Assembly: GCF_009767915.1 (NCBI RefSeq)
Contig: NZ_WSRP01000016.1
Span: 1 to 60,263, forward strand
Direction of reading: 5' to 3'
DNA: 60,263 bases
From: Parasutterella muris
GTDB taxonomy: Bacteria > Pseudomonadota > Gammaproteobacteria > Burkholderiales > Burkholderiaceae_F
The notes under the pieces: generated by a model
Told to the model about the DNA's origin: nothing
What the model saw: only the letters and a program-made list of their open reading frames with translations
The model's database searches: none
Shown here: in pieces, positions 1 through 8,772 of the stretch
Position numbering within the stretch: position 1 is the first letter of the stretch
Layout of the letters: the number at the start of each line of letters is the position of its first letter
Made by a program: the position numbers and the translations under genes

Positions 1-131
1 CACTCTCTTGGTGTTTGACGGAGTATTTCTACTCCTTCATCCAATAAGTGCGAGCTAAAAATTGCTTCGCGAATTCAGTCCTCTAAACCCGCTTAAATCT
101 TCAGCGCCCGCTCTTATCGGTCGTCGATAAA

Positions 132-200
132 TTTTTAAAGAACTTTCTTGATTTCTCAAGCGCAGAATTGCTATTTTACAGAACTGAAAATTCTTGTCAA
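132..200 (-). promoter_or_regulatory. rRNA operon promoter and boxA leader (16S gene lies left of the window)
   Basis: On the minus strand a TTGACA box (195-200) and a TAAAAT box (173-178) are 16 nt apart, followed by AGTTCTTTAAAAA (132-144), the boxA-type antitermination element found in beta-proteobacterial 16S leaders, and then a GACCGATAAG-type leader continuing to the window edge. I infer that a 16S rRNA gene starts just outside position 1. No part of 16S itself is visible. Confidence 0.7.
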
Positions 201-424
201 CTGAAACAGGAAAATTCAATGTAAAAATTTGTTTCTGCATCTCGAACAGCGTCGCGCGCTGCTCAATGAGTGATGAATTCTACATAGTTTTTCGAAATTG
301 TCCAATCGAAGGTTGGTAACCTTTCGTTAAACGTCAACGCTTTTGGGCTTTTTTGTTAACGGGATGGATAATTCACTGTAATATTCGTAGAGACTTTAAA
401 TTGGTGCCTTTTTTACATAGTTAT

Positions 425-1678
425 ATGGCTGTACACAATTCCCGTTGGTTTTTTCTGGCAATTGCCTGCCTAATTAATCTTTTCTCCGGATCGTTATTTA
501 CCTGGAGCGTATTTGCCGGTCCGAAGGCTGTTCAGTTGTCAGCACTTACGGGGGCAGATTTAACAGCGGTTGATTTAGCCATTACATTTGCTGTCTGCAA
601 TCTTATGGGGCCTATCCCTATGATCTTGAGCGGTTTTGTAAACGACAGAGTCGGACCGGCTTGGCTGTTAATCGGAGGAGGCTTAGTTGTCGGAGCATCT
701 TTGTATGCTGCGGGAGTTTCAGCATCCATAACTTCCCTTGTTTTGTCTTATGGAGTCTTTTTCGGCATCGGTATGGGCGTTGTTTATGGCTCATTAATTA
801 ATACCAGCGTTAAGCTTTTTCCTGAAAGACGGGCGTTTGCAGCCGGGGCAGTTACTGCAGCTTATGGTTTTTGTTCCGTCATACTTCCACATATTGCATA
901 CCGAATGATTGAGTCTTCAGGAGTGGAGCTGGCATTCAAATATTTAGGTTTTGCTACCGGAGGTTTAATCGTTTTCGGCGGCGTGTGCAGTCTATTTTTA
1001 CTGAAAGGGAAGTTCAGTAAACAAGAAATTCGGAAGGAGGAGCGCAATAGCATCTCAGAGATGAACTACAGGAAAATGGTCGTTACGCCGCGTTTCTGGC
1101 TAATGTTTGTTTTCCTCTTTTCAGGCGCGTTTTCCGGAATCACACTGATTTCACACGCTTCTTTAATTGCATCTAAACAGTTTGGATTTACCGCTGCGGC
1201 AGCTGCGACGGCAGTTTCATATATTGCTTTAGTCAATACTTCCAGTAGGCTTGTTATTGGTTATGTTGCCGACAAATTCGGTTATCTTAAAACTCTGACA
1301 TTGGCCTGCGTAGTTGCGATTTTAGGAATGCTGTTATTTATTGTCGGCTCCAAAGGAGATAATGTGTTTTTCTTTATTGGAGCGACAACTGCGGCTTTAG
1401 CTTACGGTTCCTTCATGGCTGTTTATCCGGCCTATACTGCGCGCAATTTCGGATCACTTCATAACAGCGTCAACTACAGCATCATGTTTTGCGGTTTTGC
1501 TGCCGCAGGGTTTATTGGACCTATGGTTATGAAGCAGCTGACAATCGGAGATGACTTTCGCCTTGTTTATTTCGCTGCGATTGCTGCCTTAGTTATCGGT
1601 TTGCTTTCAGCTGTCGGTTTGTATCGTTTAGATAAACGAACACAGCGTGAACATGTTCACAATGGAGTTCAGAACTGA
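425..1678 (+). CDS. MFS transporter, oxalate/formate antiporter-like (OFA) family
   Basis: Inner-membrane carrier of about 417 residues with the twelve hydrophobic segments of the major facilitator superfamily. The N-terminus (RWFFLAIACLINLFSG, then SLFTWSVF) and the GRVADKFG-like loop GYVADKFG after the sixth helix fit the OFA group that exchanges small carboxylates such as oxalate, formate or lactate. The substrate cannot be read from sequence. The frame is open upstream to a TTG at 353, but ATG 425 opens directly onto the first membrane segment and is preferred, although no good ribosome site is visible. It is a single gene, convergent with nrdB, and its stop overlaps a GTGAACATGTTCAC palindrome. 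Confidence 0.8.
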   Translation: MAVHNSRWFFLAIACLINLFSGSLFTWSVFAGPKAVQLSALTGADLTAVDLAITFAVCNLMGPIPMILSGFVNDRVGPAWLLIGGGLVVGASLYAAGVSASITSLVLSYGVFFGIGMGVVYGSLINTSVKLFPERRAFAAGAVTAAYGFCSVILPHIAYRMIESSGVELAFKYLGFATGGLIVFGGVCSLFLLKGKFSKQEIRKEERNSISEMNYRKMVVTPRFWLMFVFLFSGAFSGITLISHASLIASKQFGFTAAAAATAVSYIALVNTSSRLVIGYVADKFGYLKTLTLACVVAILGMLLFIVGSKGDNVFFFIGATTAALAYGSFMAVYPAYTARNFGSLHNSVNYSIMFCGFAAAGFIGPMVMKQLTIGDDFRLVYFAAIAALVIGLLSAVGLYRLDKRTQREHVHNGVQN

Positions 1679-1763
1679 GTAAAAACTCTATTAAAAGAAA
1701 ATGTGAACATGTTCACAGCTAGAGCAGAGAATCAAATACCGCAGTTGTGTGAACATGTTCACA
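1647..1763. repeat. Three GTGAACATGTTCAC palindromes
   Basis: Perfect palindromes lie at 1647-1660 (inside the last codons of the transporter gene), 1702-1717 and 1748-1763; the last two extend to TGTGAACATGTTCACA. They fill the convergent gap between the MFS gene and nrdB. The same core recurs at 18814 and 19035. The binding protein or role is unknown. Confidence 0.75.
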
Positions 1764-1801
1764 ATTGTTTTGATCTGTTGGAAGCCGGTCGTGCGAAAGC
1801 C

Positions 1802-2782
1802 TTAAGCTCCGGCGGCGCCCCACACGTCTCCCCAGGATCCAGTTAAGGCTCCCTTTGCATAATCGACGACACGGTTTTCGAAGAAGTTCGTATGTGTAAC
1901 ACCCAACATGGAGTCAACCCATGGAAGAGGATTGTCTGAAACATCGAAAATCGCTTTCATGCCCATCGCGGTAAGCCGACGATCACAAATCCAGCGTATG
2001 TAATTTTTAACCTCTTGCGCAGATAAATTCTGTTTGCTCATGTCATTTACGCCGAATGCCAAATCAATGAAAGCGTCCTCAAGTTCGACCATCTTCTCAG
2101 CAATGTCGTAAATCCTGCCTTTTAAACTGTCTGTCCAAAGAGAGGGATTCTCGACGATATATTCTCTGAAGAGTCGAATCATGCTTTCGGTATGCAGGGT
2201 TTCGTCATTGATGGACCAGGCGATAATTTGTCCCATTCCTTTCATTGTCCCGTTGCGCGTAAAGTTCAGCAGCATGACAAAGCTGGAGAAAAGCTGCATA
2301 CCTTCGGTAAAGGCAGAGAAAGCCGCCATTTTTACAGCAATATTCTCTTCTTTGTTGTCCGCGAGGCCATGGAAGAAATCATGTTTTTCAGCCATCGCTT
2401 CATACTGAAGGAATTCGTTATAAACGGTCTCCGGCATCCCGATTGTTTCAATCAGATGAGAGTAGGCGGCAATGTGAACAGCTTCGCGCGCAGCAAAGCT
2501 GGAAAGCATCATCCTAATTTCAGGAGTCGGAAAAAAGGGAAGGTAGGTGTTCACATAGGCAGAGCTAACGTCGATGTCGCCTTGTGTGAAGAAGCGAAAT
2601 ACCTTCGTGAGAAAGTCACGTTCCCCGTCGGTAAGAACCATCTTCCAATCCTTTATGTCTTCAATCATGGGGACTTCAGTCCAGAGCCAATGCATCTGCT
2701 CGCTTTCCATAAAGGCGTCATAGGCCCAGGGATATGAGAACGGTTTGTAATAGTTTCTGCTTTTTACCAAACTGGATTTCAT
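1802..2782 (-). CDS. nrdB: Ribonucleotide reductase class I beta subunit
   Basis: The 326-residue R2 subunit makes the diiron-tyrosyl radical that starts reduction of ribonucleotides to deoxyribonucleotides. The metal ligands are visible: the Asp in TQGDIDVSSAY, Glu and His in REAVHIAAY, Glu in FTEGMQLF, and Glu and His in NDETLH. The Tyr four residues after the first ligand His matches the radical Tyr122 of E. coli NrdB. The gene follows nrdA with a 5-nt gap, so the two are surely co-transcribed. The C-terminal residues, which normally dock R2 on R1, end in GDVWGAAGA. Soluble and cytoplasmic. Confidence 0.95.
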   Translation of the reverse strand: MKSSLVKSRNYYKPFSYPWAYDAFMESEQMHWLWTEVPMIEDIKDWKMVLTDGERDFLTKVFRFFTQGDIDVSSAYVNTYLPFFPTPEIRMMLSSFAAREAVHIAAYSHLIETIGMPETVYNEFLQYEAMAEKHDFFHGLADNKEENIAVKMAAFSAFTEGMQLFSSFVMLLNFTRNGTMKGMGQIIAWSINDETLHTESMIRLFREYIVENPSLWTDSLKGRIYDIAEKMVELEDAFIDLAFGVNDMSKQNLSAQEVKNYIRWICDRRLTAMGMKAIFDVSDNPLPWVDSMLGVTHTNFFENRVVDYAKGALTGSWGDVWGAAGA

Positions 2783-2787
2783 TACTT

Positions 2788-4563
2788 TTATCCTTCACAT
2801 GCAAGACAAGTTGAGTTGTCTAAGACTTCACGCATATTGATTTGATCTTCAATACGCTTGCGTTCAATTTTTTCTCCGAGCTTATCGGCTTTTCTTAATT
2901 TATCGCTACGGCAGTAATAGAGACTTTTGAGTCCGGACTTCCATGCAAGGAAGTGGCAGGCATGGAGATAGGCAATAGAGACATCGGCCGGGAAAAAGAG
3001 ATTGAGCGACTGCCCCTGATCGATAAATTCCTGACGATCGGCGGCTAAGTCGATAAGCCATCTCTGATCAATTTCCTGAGCGGTTTTAAAGACGTCGCGA
3101 ATCTCCTGAGGAAGGGCAGTTAAGTGCTGGACTGAGCCGTCATTTGCTGTGATGCTGGACCATACTTCTTCTGTGTCTAAGCCATACTGCTGAAGAACAG
3201 GGACAAGCAGTCTGTTGCGAATAATATGGGCTCCGGAAAGCGTGTCCTGACGATAAAGGTTCGCTCGTATCGGTTCAATGGAAGGCGAAGTTGCACGCAT
3301 GATTAAACTTGACGAAGCATTCGGTGCAATAGCATTCCAATGAGAGAATCTTCTAAAGACGCCCGCATCCTTTGCGTCAGGACAAGGGCCGCGTTTTTCA
3401 CAAAGGATTTCATCTCCGCGCGCGCATTGTTCTTTAATGTGCGAGAAGATGCGGTAGTTAACCGATTTGGCGATAACAGATTCGAGCGGAATGAGCTTAG
3501 ACTGCAGATAAGCGTGGAAACCGAGTGCTCCGATTCCAATGGAGCGTTCGCGGATAGCCGAGTATCTGGCTCTTTCTACTGAATCAGGCGCATTATCAAT
3601 GAAATACTGAAGCACATTGTCGAGCATTTCCATAACATCCGGAATGAACTGTTCGTCGTTTTTCCAGGCGTCGAAATGCTCCAAATTCAGAGACGAGAGG
3701 CAGCAGACGGCTGTACGTTTTTCGTTCGTCGGCAAAAAGATTTCTGTGCAGAGATTGGAGCCGTGAATTTGCAGTCCCTTGTCGCTTAACCAATGAGGAA
3801 GAGCTCGATTTGCCGCATCAATAAAAACGATGTAGGGCTCACCGGTCTGCATACGCATTTCAAGAAGCCGCTGCCAAAGGTCTCGGGCGGAGACAACTTC
3901 CACAACACGATTGCTGTTGGGGTCTCGAAGCTCCCAGGAATCATCAGCATTCGCGTCTGTCATGCTCTTCTCAATTAATCGCATGAACTTATCGCTGACA
4001 TTAACACCATGGTGCAGATTAAGGGTTCTTAAATTCTGGTCGCCGGTCGGTTTTCTCATTTCAAGAAACTGAACGATATCCGGATGATCAATGTCTAAAA
4101 ATGCAGCATAGGAGCCGCGGCGAGTTCGTCCCTGACGATACGCGAGACAGGCGGCGTCATAAATTTTCAGGTGAGGCATGACACCGACGGATTTGTCATC
4201 AGCGGAACGAATATCCACATGAATACCGACTCCGCCGCCAAGCATGGAGAGCCAGTTGACTTCTGAAAGCGTATTAACAAGTCCTTCGGCGGTGTCCTGC
4301 ATATACACTTCGAAGCAGCTGATGGGAAGTCCTTTCTTGCTGCGTCCGAAAGAAAGGATAGGAGTCGAGAAGGAAAGCCAATGCTTAGAGGCGTAGTCAT
4401 ATAAGCGCTGAGCGTGTGCAGGGTTGCTGCCAAATGCTTCAGAAACATAGGCGAAGCGCTCCTGAGGACTTTTCTCCTCGTCACGCATGTAGCTTTCTCT
4501 CAAACGCTTAAACGAGACGTCATTGATTAATTCATCCTGGCTGTAATCAATTTTAATTCCCAT
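2788..4563 (-). CDS. nrdA: Ribonucleotide reductase class I alpha subunit, compact form
   Basis: The catalytic R1 subunit, 591 residues, clearly shorter than the roughly 760 of E. coli NrdA. The N-terminal ATP-cone that senses ATP/dATP appears to be missing, since the protein starts close to the catalytic barrel. The barrel features are present: the NLCTEI Cys-loop, CCLSSLNL with the second active-site Cys, and a C-terminal STCLACEG pair of Cys for re-reduction. Loss of the cone suggests the overall activity switch is absent. It lies first in an nrdA-nrdB operon; no NrdR box was recognised upstream. Confidence 0.93.
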   Translation of the reverse strand: MGIKIDYSQDELINDVSFKRLRESYMRDEEKSPQERFAYVSEAFGSNPAHAQRLYDYASKHWLSFSTPILSFGRSKKGLPISCFEVYMQDTAEGLVNTLSEVNWLSMLGGGVGIHVDIRSADDKSVGVMPHLKIYDAACLAYRQGRTRRGSYAAFLDIDHPDIVQFLEMRKPTGDQNLRTLNLHHGVNVSDKFMRLIEKSMTDANADDSWELRDPNSNRVVEVVSARDLWQRLLEMRMQTGEPYIVFIDAANRALPHWLSDKGLQIHGSNLCTEIFLPTNEKRTAVCCLSSLNLEHFDAWKNDEQFIPDVMEMLDNVLQYFIDNAPDSVERARYSAIRERSIGIGALGFHAYLQSKLIPLESVIAKSVNYRIFSHIKEQCARGDEILCEKRGPCPDAKDAGVFRRFSHWNAIAPNASSSLIMRATSPSIEPIRANLYRQDTLSGAHIIRNRLLVPVLQQYGLDTEEVWSSITANDGSVQHLTALPQEIRDVFKTAQEIDQRWLIDLAADRQEFIDQGQSLNLFFPADVSIAYLHACHFLAWKSGLKSLYYCRSDKLRKADKLGEKIERKRIEDQINMREVLDNSTCLACEG

Positions 4564-4678
4564 AAACCTAACCCATTGAATAACTGAATATTTATTGTTT
4601 TTCTAAACAAAATGACATTCCATTCTAATTAATGAACGGAAGAAAGTATTCGTTAGATCCGGTTTTATATGTAAGAAA

Positions 4679-4712
4679 AAGAACAGACAGATTTTTGAAT
4701 CTGTCTGTTCTT
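4679..4712 (-). terminator. Rho-independent terminator
   Basis: A 14-bp perfect stem (AAGAACAGACAGAT and its complement) with a 6-nt loop, followed by a run of T on the minus strand. It ends the small gene at 4730-5005. Confidence 0.85.
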
Positions 4713-4729
4713 AGGTGCAGCAATGTCTA

Positions 4730-5005
4730 TTACAGGTGCATCAAAGCATCGCAACTACTGCGGAGAGAAGAGGGTAAGCCGATGGCTGAGGATGCGCTGT
4801 CAATATCTTTATATTGTTCGCAGAAACCTTGCCAGCGTCTGAAGGTTGCGGCGTCAGTTGAGAAGGTTTCTGTTTCAGCATCAAAAATAAAGTTGCTTGC
4901 ATCAGCACTGTGAGAGATCAGTGATTCTGCATATTCCAAACGGTCCTGCCAGTCGATAAAACTAAGCTGACGAACTTCACCGGTTTCTGTAATCATTACA
5001 AACAT
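4730..5005 (-). CDS. Hypothetical protein, 91 aa
   Basis: I do not recognise the family. Start at ATG 5005 is chosen because AGGAGAT lies 6 nt upstream; a longer frame to 5056 has no such site. The product is acidic, with no membrane segment or signal peptide, and begins MFVMITETGEVRQLSFIDW. It has its own terminator at 4679 and sits upstream of nrdA in the same direction, so it may form a separate short transcript. Confidence 0.6.
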   Translation of the reverse strand: MFVMITETGEVRQLSFIDWQDRLEYAESLISHSADASNFIFDAETETFSTDAATFRRWQGFCEQYKDIDSASSAIGLPSSLRSSCDALMHL

Positions 5006-5256
5006 TTTGAATCTCCTGTTGATTGTTTTATCTTGACTACGCGTTAATAATGACATTAATTTCTAAAATAATTTAAAAAAACAAATAATATTTGCAATAA
5101 ACTAAGGATAATACTGATAATTAAATAATGAAATACTGCGTTGTAGAAAAAATGTTTCACAGTGCGAAAACCAAAATGCATTGATAATTTGGCTGTTGTT
5201 CTCAAACAACAAAGGCGGATCAATTCGCTGTACCAGGGGCTGTGTGAAGAAAAAAA

Positions 5257-5279
5257 GGCCGAAGCAAAAAGCTTCGGCC
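5257..5279 (-). terminator. Terminator of yjiG
   Basis: Perfect 9-bp stem GGCCGAAGC/GCTTCGGCC with a 5-nt loop, A-rich on one side and T-rich on the other, so it could work both ways; it lies just after the yjiG stop. Confidence 0.85.
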
Positions 5280-5313
5280 AAAAATTTGCTAGAAAAGTCT
5301 ATTTAAATTGAAA

Positions 5314-5790
5314 CTAGACAAGGAAGCGCATGATCAGCATGCCAAGGCAAGCCATCAGGACGCTGTTGACCATAAGAACGGGCCAGTATTTTTTGGGCAC
5401 ATCGGCAACACCAAGCAGGCGGCCCATATACTGAATCTGTGAAGCCATAAGAAGGAGGGCGGGGGCCATGATCGTAATATCATGTCCATTCAGAGTACCG
5501 CTCGCGATAAGGCTGGCAGCAACACCTACACCAGCACCGCAGGAAAGCCATGTGGCACACAGAACGGTAATTGCTTGACCCGGGAGGTCAAAAATTGCCA
5601 TTACAGGGCCGCAGACTTTACCGAGAAAAGCCATTACGCCAAACAGTTCAAGGATGTAAGCCAGGACGAAAGCCATAAGGACGTTCGGCATCAGGTTGTT
5701 GATGGCGACATTAAAGCCCTTGCGAAGACCGATAATGAAGATATCAAACGGATTTTTTGTTGTAACAGTTGTGTTGGATGTATTACTCAT
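5314..5790 (-). CDS. yjiG: YjiG-like inner membrane protein (nucleoside recognition/SpmB-type)
   Basis: A 158-residue hydrophobic protein with about four membrane segments, matching YjiG/SpmB in length. It contains the small-residue stretch LSCGAGVGVAASLIASG typical of nucleoside-recognition (Gate) domains. The start overlaps the yjiH stop by 8 nt, as expected for partners made together. The pair probably moves or gates a small solute; the substrate is not known for the family. Confidence 0.82.
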   Translation of the reverse strand: MSNTSNTTVTTKNPFDIFIIGLRKGFNVAINNLMPNVLMAFVLAYILELFGVMAFLGKVCGPVMAIFDLPGQAITVLCATWLSCGAGVGVAASLIASGTLNGHDITIMAPALLLMASQIQYMGRLLGVADVPKKYWPVLMVNSVLMACLGMLIMRFLV

Positions 5791-6469
5791 TTTTGAAATC
5801 CTCCTTATAAACGGTGCTGAGAACGAAGCGGATTAAAGCGCCGCCGACAAATTTGAGGCAGAACATGACGGCCAGCGGGATCCACACCGGCACCAGGAAA
5901 GAGGCAAACAGAGCGGATGCGATGGAGAAGTAGTTATTGACCAAGCCAGCGCCGGCATACTGCCAAGCGGCGATGACTACCAGGTTTTTCTTAGTGATCG
6001 AGCCGGAATCGACAAGACCTTTTGTAAGCGCAGCACCCGCATCGGTACTCTGGAGGTCGGTGATCAAAGCCAGACCGGTGATACCGGGGACACCAAGGAT
6101 CGGCTTCAGAAGCGGAGTCATCAGCTTCTGAGCAGCACGCAGAGCGCCGTAATGAGAGAGAACTTCAAGAAGACCAAGCGCAAGCATCACGCCCGGGACG
6201 AGAGAAAGAGCGAAGAGGAAGCCAGCGCGAGCGCTGACGCCGGCTTTACCGACGAATGTGCCGCCTCCTGTGACGGAGCCGAACTTACCAATCAAAGTAG
6301 TGAAGTCGAACGCGCCAAGCCATTTATAGGCTTCGGGCATTTTGTAAAAAACACCGGAGAAGAAGCAAATAGCGAAAAACAACGAAATGTATGCGCCGAT
6401 GCCTACTTTCTCCTCCATCTGAGCCTGCTGCTCAGATGCAGAGGTTGCAGTTAGGGTTTGAGATGACAT
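5783..6469 (-). CDS. yjiH: YjiH-like inner membrane protein (nucleoside recognition domain)
   Basis: A 228-residue membrane protein, the same length as E. coli YjiH (about 227), with several hydrophobic segments and the Gate-domain signature around GITGLALITDLQSTDAGAALTK. It is first in the yjiH-yjiG operon, with AAAAGGAGAAACC just upstream of the ATG. The role in transport is inferred from the domain only. Confidence 0.82.
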   Translation of the reverse strand: MSSQTLTATSASEQQAQMEEKVGIGAYISLFFAICFFSGVFYKMPEAYKWLGAFDFTTLIGKFGSVTGGGTFVGKAGVSARAGFLFALSLVPGVMLALGLLEVLSHYGALRAAQKLMTPLLKPILGVPGITGLALITDLQSTDAGAALTKGLVDSGSITKKNLVVIAAWQYAGAGLVNNYFSIASALFASFLVPVWIPLAVMFCLKFVGGALIRFVLSTVYKEDFKNE

Positions 6470-6843
6470 GGTTTCTCCTTTTCTAAAAATGAATCCACGG
6501 GGAAAGTATAGGAAACAAAAAGTAACGAAAACAGAAAGTATGAGATGATTTTTGTCAGTAATTACACTTAGTAGTCAGGAAGAATATTTAAATATTTACC
6601 AAAACTAAATTTCGAAACTCAAATACCTTAAGAACGTGAAATTTATTTTTTTCGTTTTTTTTGAGAAACGCTAAATTCGTTTGGATGCTTTGCGGCTGTA
6701 GGCATTTCAATTGATTTTTCCGGTATTGACAGATGAAGAATTCTCTTGTTCGAATTGTCAAATTCTCTTCTTCTATTCGGTAAGATTTGATTGAGTACAT
6801 ATTTGTCATTTATTTGTTCTTGATCTATCTGAAGGAAAAGAAA
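6470..6843. other. Intergenic, divergent yjiH / porin
   Basis: AT-rich divergent promoter region. A TTGACA box on the plus strand at 6726-6731 could serve the porin gene, but the matching -10 is poor. I see no RNA gene or clear operator. Confidence 0.4.
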
Positions 6844-7932
6844 ATGAAACTATCTCTTATCGCCGCAGGCTTGCTTGCGGCAGTCAGCGGAAGCGCTCTT
6901 GCTGCATCCAACGTTACCCTGTACGGTGTTATTGACGCCGGCGTTACAGTCAGCAAACAGCACGGCGGTTCTACTTTGGTGAATATGTCCAACGGCAACT
7001 GGCTTGGCAACCGTTGGGGCATCAAGGGTGAAGAAGAGCTCGGCGGCGGTAATAACGTATTTTTCAAACTCGAACAGGGTTTTGAGCTGAGCTCCGGCAA
7101 GGAAGCTTCTGAGGGCAAAGCCTTCAATCGTGAAGCAGCTCTCGGTTTGAACGGTTCTTGGGGTACATTTGCAATGGGTCGTTTTGGTGGGCTTTCGTCT
7201 GACAGCGGCTCCTACAGTATCTTAGGAGGCACACCCTATACGACTTCTTTTTATACCGTCGGCAACATGTACAGCGCCTTCTATCTGACAGACCGCTATG
7301 ACAATTCTGTGGTTTATCAGACTCCGGAATTCAGCGGCCTGCAGGGGCATTTGATGTACTCCAATGGAAGAAAAGGTGATACCAATAAGTGGTCTCACAA
7401 CGCGCACTACTATGGTTTAGGTCTGACCTATAACAAAGGACCTCTGAGTGTTGACGCAATCTATGAAGTTCTGGATTATGACGGGGAAGCAAACAAAGGC
7501 AAAGCTACTCAGCTGATTAACTTAGGCGCTTCTTACGATTTTGGAGCCTTTAAGCTCTACGGTGCATATGAATATGCAATGCATGCTCCGCTCCAGGACG
7601 GAGTTGGCTCTGAAGACTACGGCCTTGCAAATTATGACCAAGGCAAACGCAACAACTATCACGCTTTTGCTGTGTCTGCTTCCACAGAAGCTTTAGGCGG
7701 TGAAATTATGCTGCAGAGTCAGTTCGCTTTTGGGAAAAACAAGGGTGAATTAGACGTCGGGCAGGAAAAGAAATTCAATACATGGAGTGTGGGTGCAGCG
7801 TACTTCTATCACTTCAGCAAACGTACCCTCATGTACACTCAGGCAGGTATCGGCAGTGCCGGGAAAGCACTTAAAGCAGCAGACCAGCTTCGCGGATGGA
7901 ATGCGACAATCGGTATGACACATGAGTTCTAA
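6844..7932 (+). CDS. Outer-membrane porin (Gram-negative Porin_4 type)
   Basis: A 362-residue protein with a signal peptide MKLSLIAAGLLAAVSGSALA cut before ASNVTLYG, the usual first beta strand of beta-proteobacterial porins (VTLYGVIDAGV). Alternating strands run to a C-terminal Phe (GMTHEF), the BamA recognition residue. GMGRFG-type eyelet sequence (FAMGRFGG) is present. Start 6844 follows GAAGGAAAAGAA; the frame extends to 6787 but that would spoil the signal peptide. It forms a trimeric general-diffusion channel. Ends with a strong terminator. Confidence 0.93.
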   Translation: MKLSLIAAGLLAAVSGSALAASNVTLYGVIDAGVTVSKQHGGSTLVNMSNGNWLGNRWGIKGEEELGGGNNVFFKLEQGFELSSGKEASEGKAFNREAALGLNGSWGTFAMGRFGGLSSDSGSYSILGGTPYTTSFYTVGNMYSAFYLTDRYDNSVVYQTPEFSGLQGHLMYSNGRKGDTNKWSHNAHYYGLGLTYNKGPLSVDAIYEVLDYDGEANKGKATQLINLGASYDFGAFKLYGAYEYAMHAPLQDGVGSEDYGLANYDQGKRNNYHAFAVSASTEALGGEIMLQSQFAFGKNKGELDVGQEKKFNTWSVGAAYFYHFSKRTLMYTQAGIGSAGKALKAADQLRGWNATIGMTHEF

Positions 7933-7952
7933 TCTTATGTAGGTACGAAAAA

Positions 7953-7973
7953 AGCCCGCGCACTGCGCGGGCT
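7953..7973 (+). terminator. Terminator of porin gene
   Basis: Stem AGCCCGCGC/GCGCGGGCT with a 3-nt loop flanked by A5 and T5; bidirectional, between the porin and fdnI. Confidence 0.9.
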
Positions 7974-8004
7974 TTTTAATTAGGCTAGCAACCTGATAAA
8001 GAAG

Positions 8005-8763
8005 TTAGGATTCATAACCGACAGATGCAGTGTCTCCTTTGCGTTTCTGACCGTCTTTGACCTCGATAACATTCTTACCGGAGGCAATTTCTTCATCTGC
8101 CCAATATCCCCAATGATATACAGCATCGGCTTCATTAACGCGACCGTTACCAAACATGAGGTTCGCTGTACCCCTGTACGGTTCGAAGATACCGCCGCCG
8201 AGATAGATGTGACCAAGACCGAACACGATAATTATGAGGAACGAAATATCATGGATCAGTTTGGCGACAAGCAGCGTTGCAGGAGCAAAGCGAACAGTCC
8301 ACTCTCCGTTAGGCAGAAGACCTGTGTTTAGCCATAGGACGATGCCGGAGAGTGCGGCGAATACACCGGCGAACAGCAGCACACCGTCAGCAACACGCTG
8401 CATGGACTTCACTTCACGCTGAGGCGGCATATGGATTTTGCCGGGCGCAAAGAGATAAGGCATGAACAGTTTCGCAAATGTCCAGTCATCTTTGTCCCAT
8501 TTTCCGAAGATATTATTCTTAAAGAGGTGAACAAAGCCTTTCGGAGAGATCAGAACCGCCAGAAGCGGGATTACGATGAACGGGATCGCAATGATGCGGT
8601 GAGCCCAGCGCATCGCGATGGAGAATTCGCTTCCAACTGCGTTGTTCCAGCTGTTAATGAACACGAATAAACCGGTAATTGCCAGCAAGATGCAGCAGAT
8701 AGCCGCGGTTCCGTGAGTGATACGAGCCAGAATAGAGTGGCGCTTAATATATTTAGTGATCAT
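8005..8763 (-). CDS. fdnI: Formate dehydrogenase-N gamma subunit, cytochrome b556
   Basis: A 252-residue integral membrane subunit with four hydrophobic helices. His residues placed for two b hemes are seen in LARITHGTAAI, RWAHRIIAI and the last helices (KLIHDISF, GLGHIYLG). It passes electrons from the FdnH iron-sulfur chain to menaquinone. The C-terminal tail is hydrophilic. It follows fdnH by 9 nt at the end of the fdnGHI operon. Confidence 0.92.
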   Translation of the reverse strand: MITKYIKRHSILARITHGTAAICCILLAITGLFVFINSWNNAVGSEFSIAMRWAHRIIAIPFIVIPLLAVLISPKGFVHLFKNNIFGKWDKDDWTFAKLFMPYLFAPGKIHMPPQREVKSMQRVADGVLLFAGVFAALSGIVLWLNTGLLPNGEWTVRFAPATLLVAKLIHDISFLIIIVFGLGHIYLGGGIFEPYRGTANLMFGNGRVNEADAVYHWGYWADEEIASGKNVIEVKDGQKRKGDTASVGYES

Positions 8764-8772
8764 AGTTCAACC

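Noticed and set aside
55-240. Minus-strand 61-aa frame
   Set aside because: It lies across the rRNA promoter and boxA leader; no ribosome site and no protein-like composition.
1647-1763. parS or matS chromosome sites
   Set aside because: Sequence GTGAACATGTTCAC differs from both consensus sites; kept only as an unknown palindrome family.
2192-2737. Plus-strand 181-aa frame
   Set aside because: Antisense shadow of nrdB, whose metal ligands prove the minus frame.
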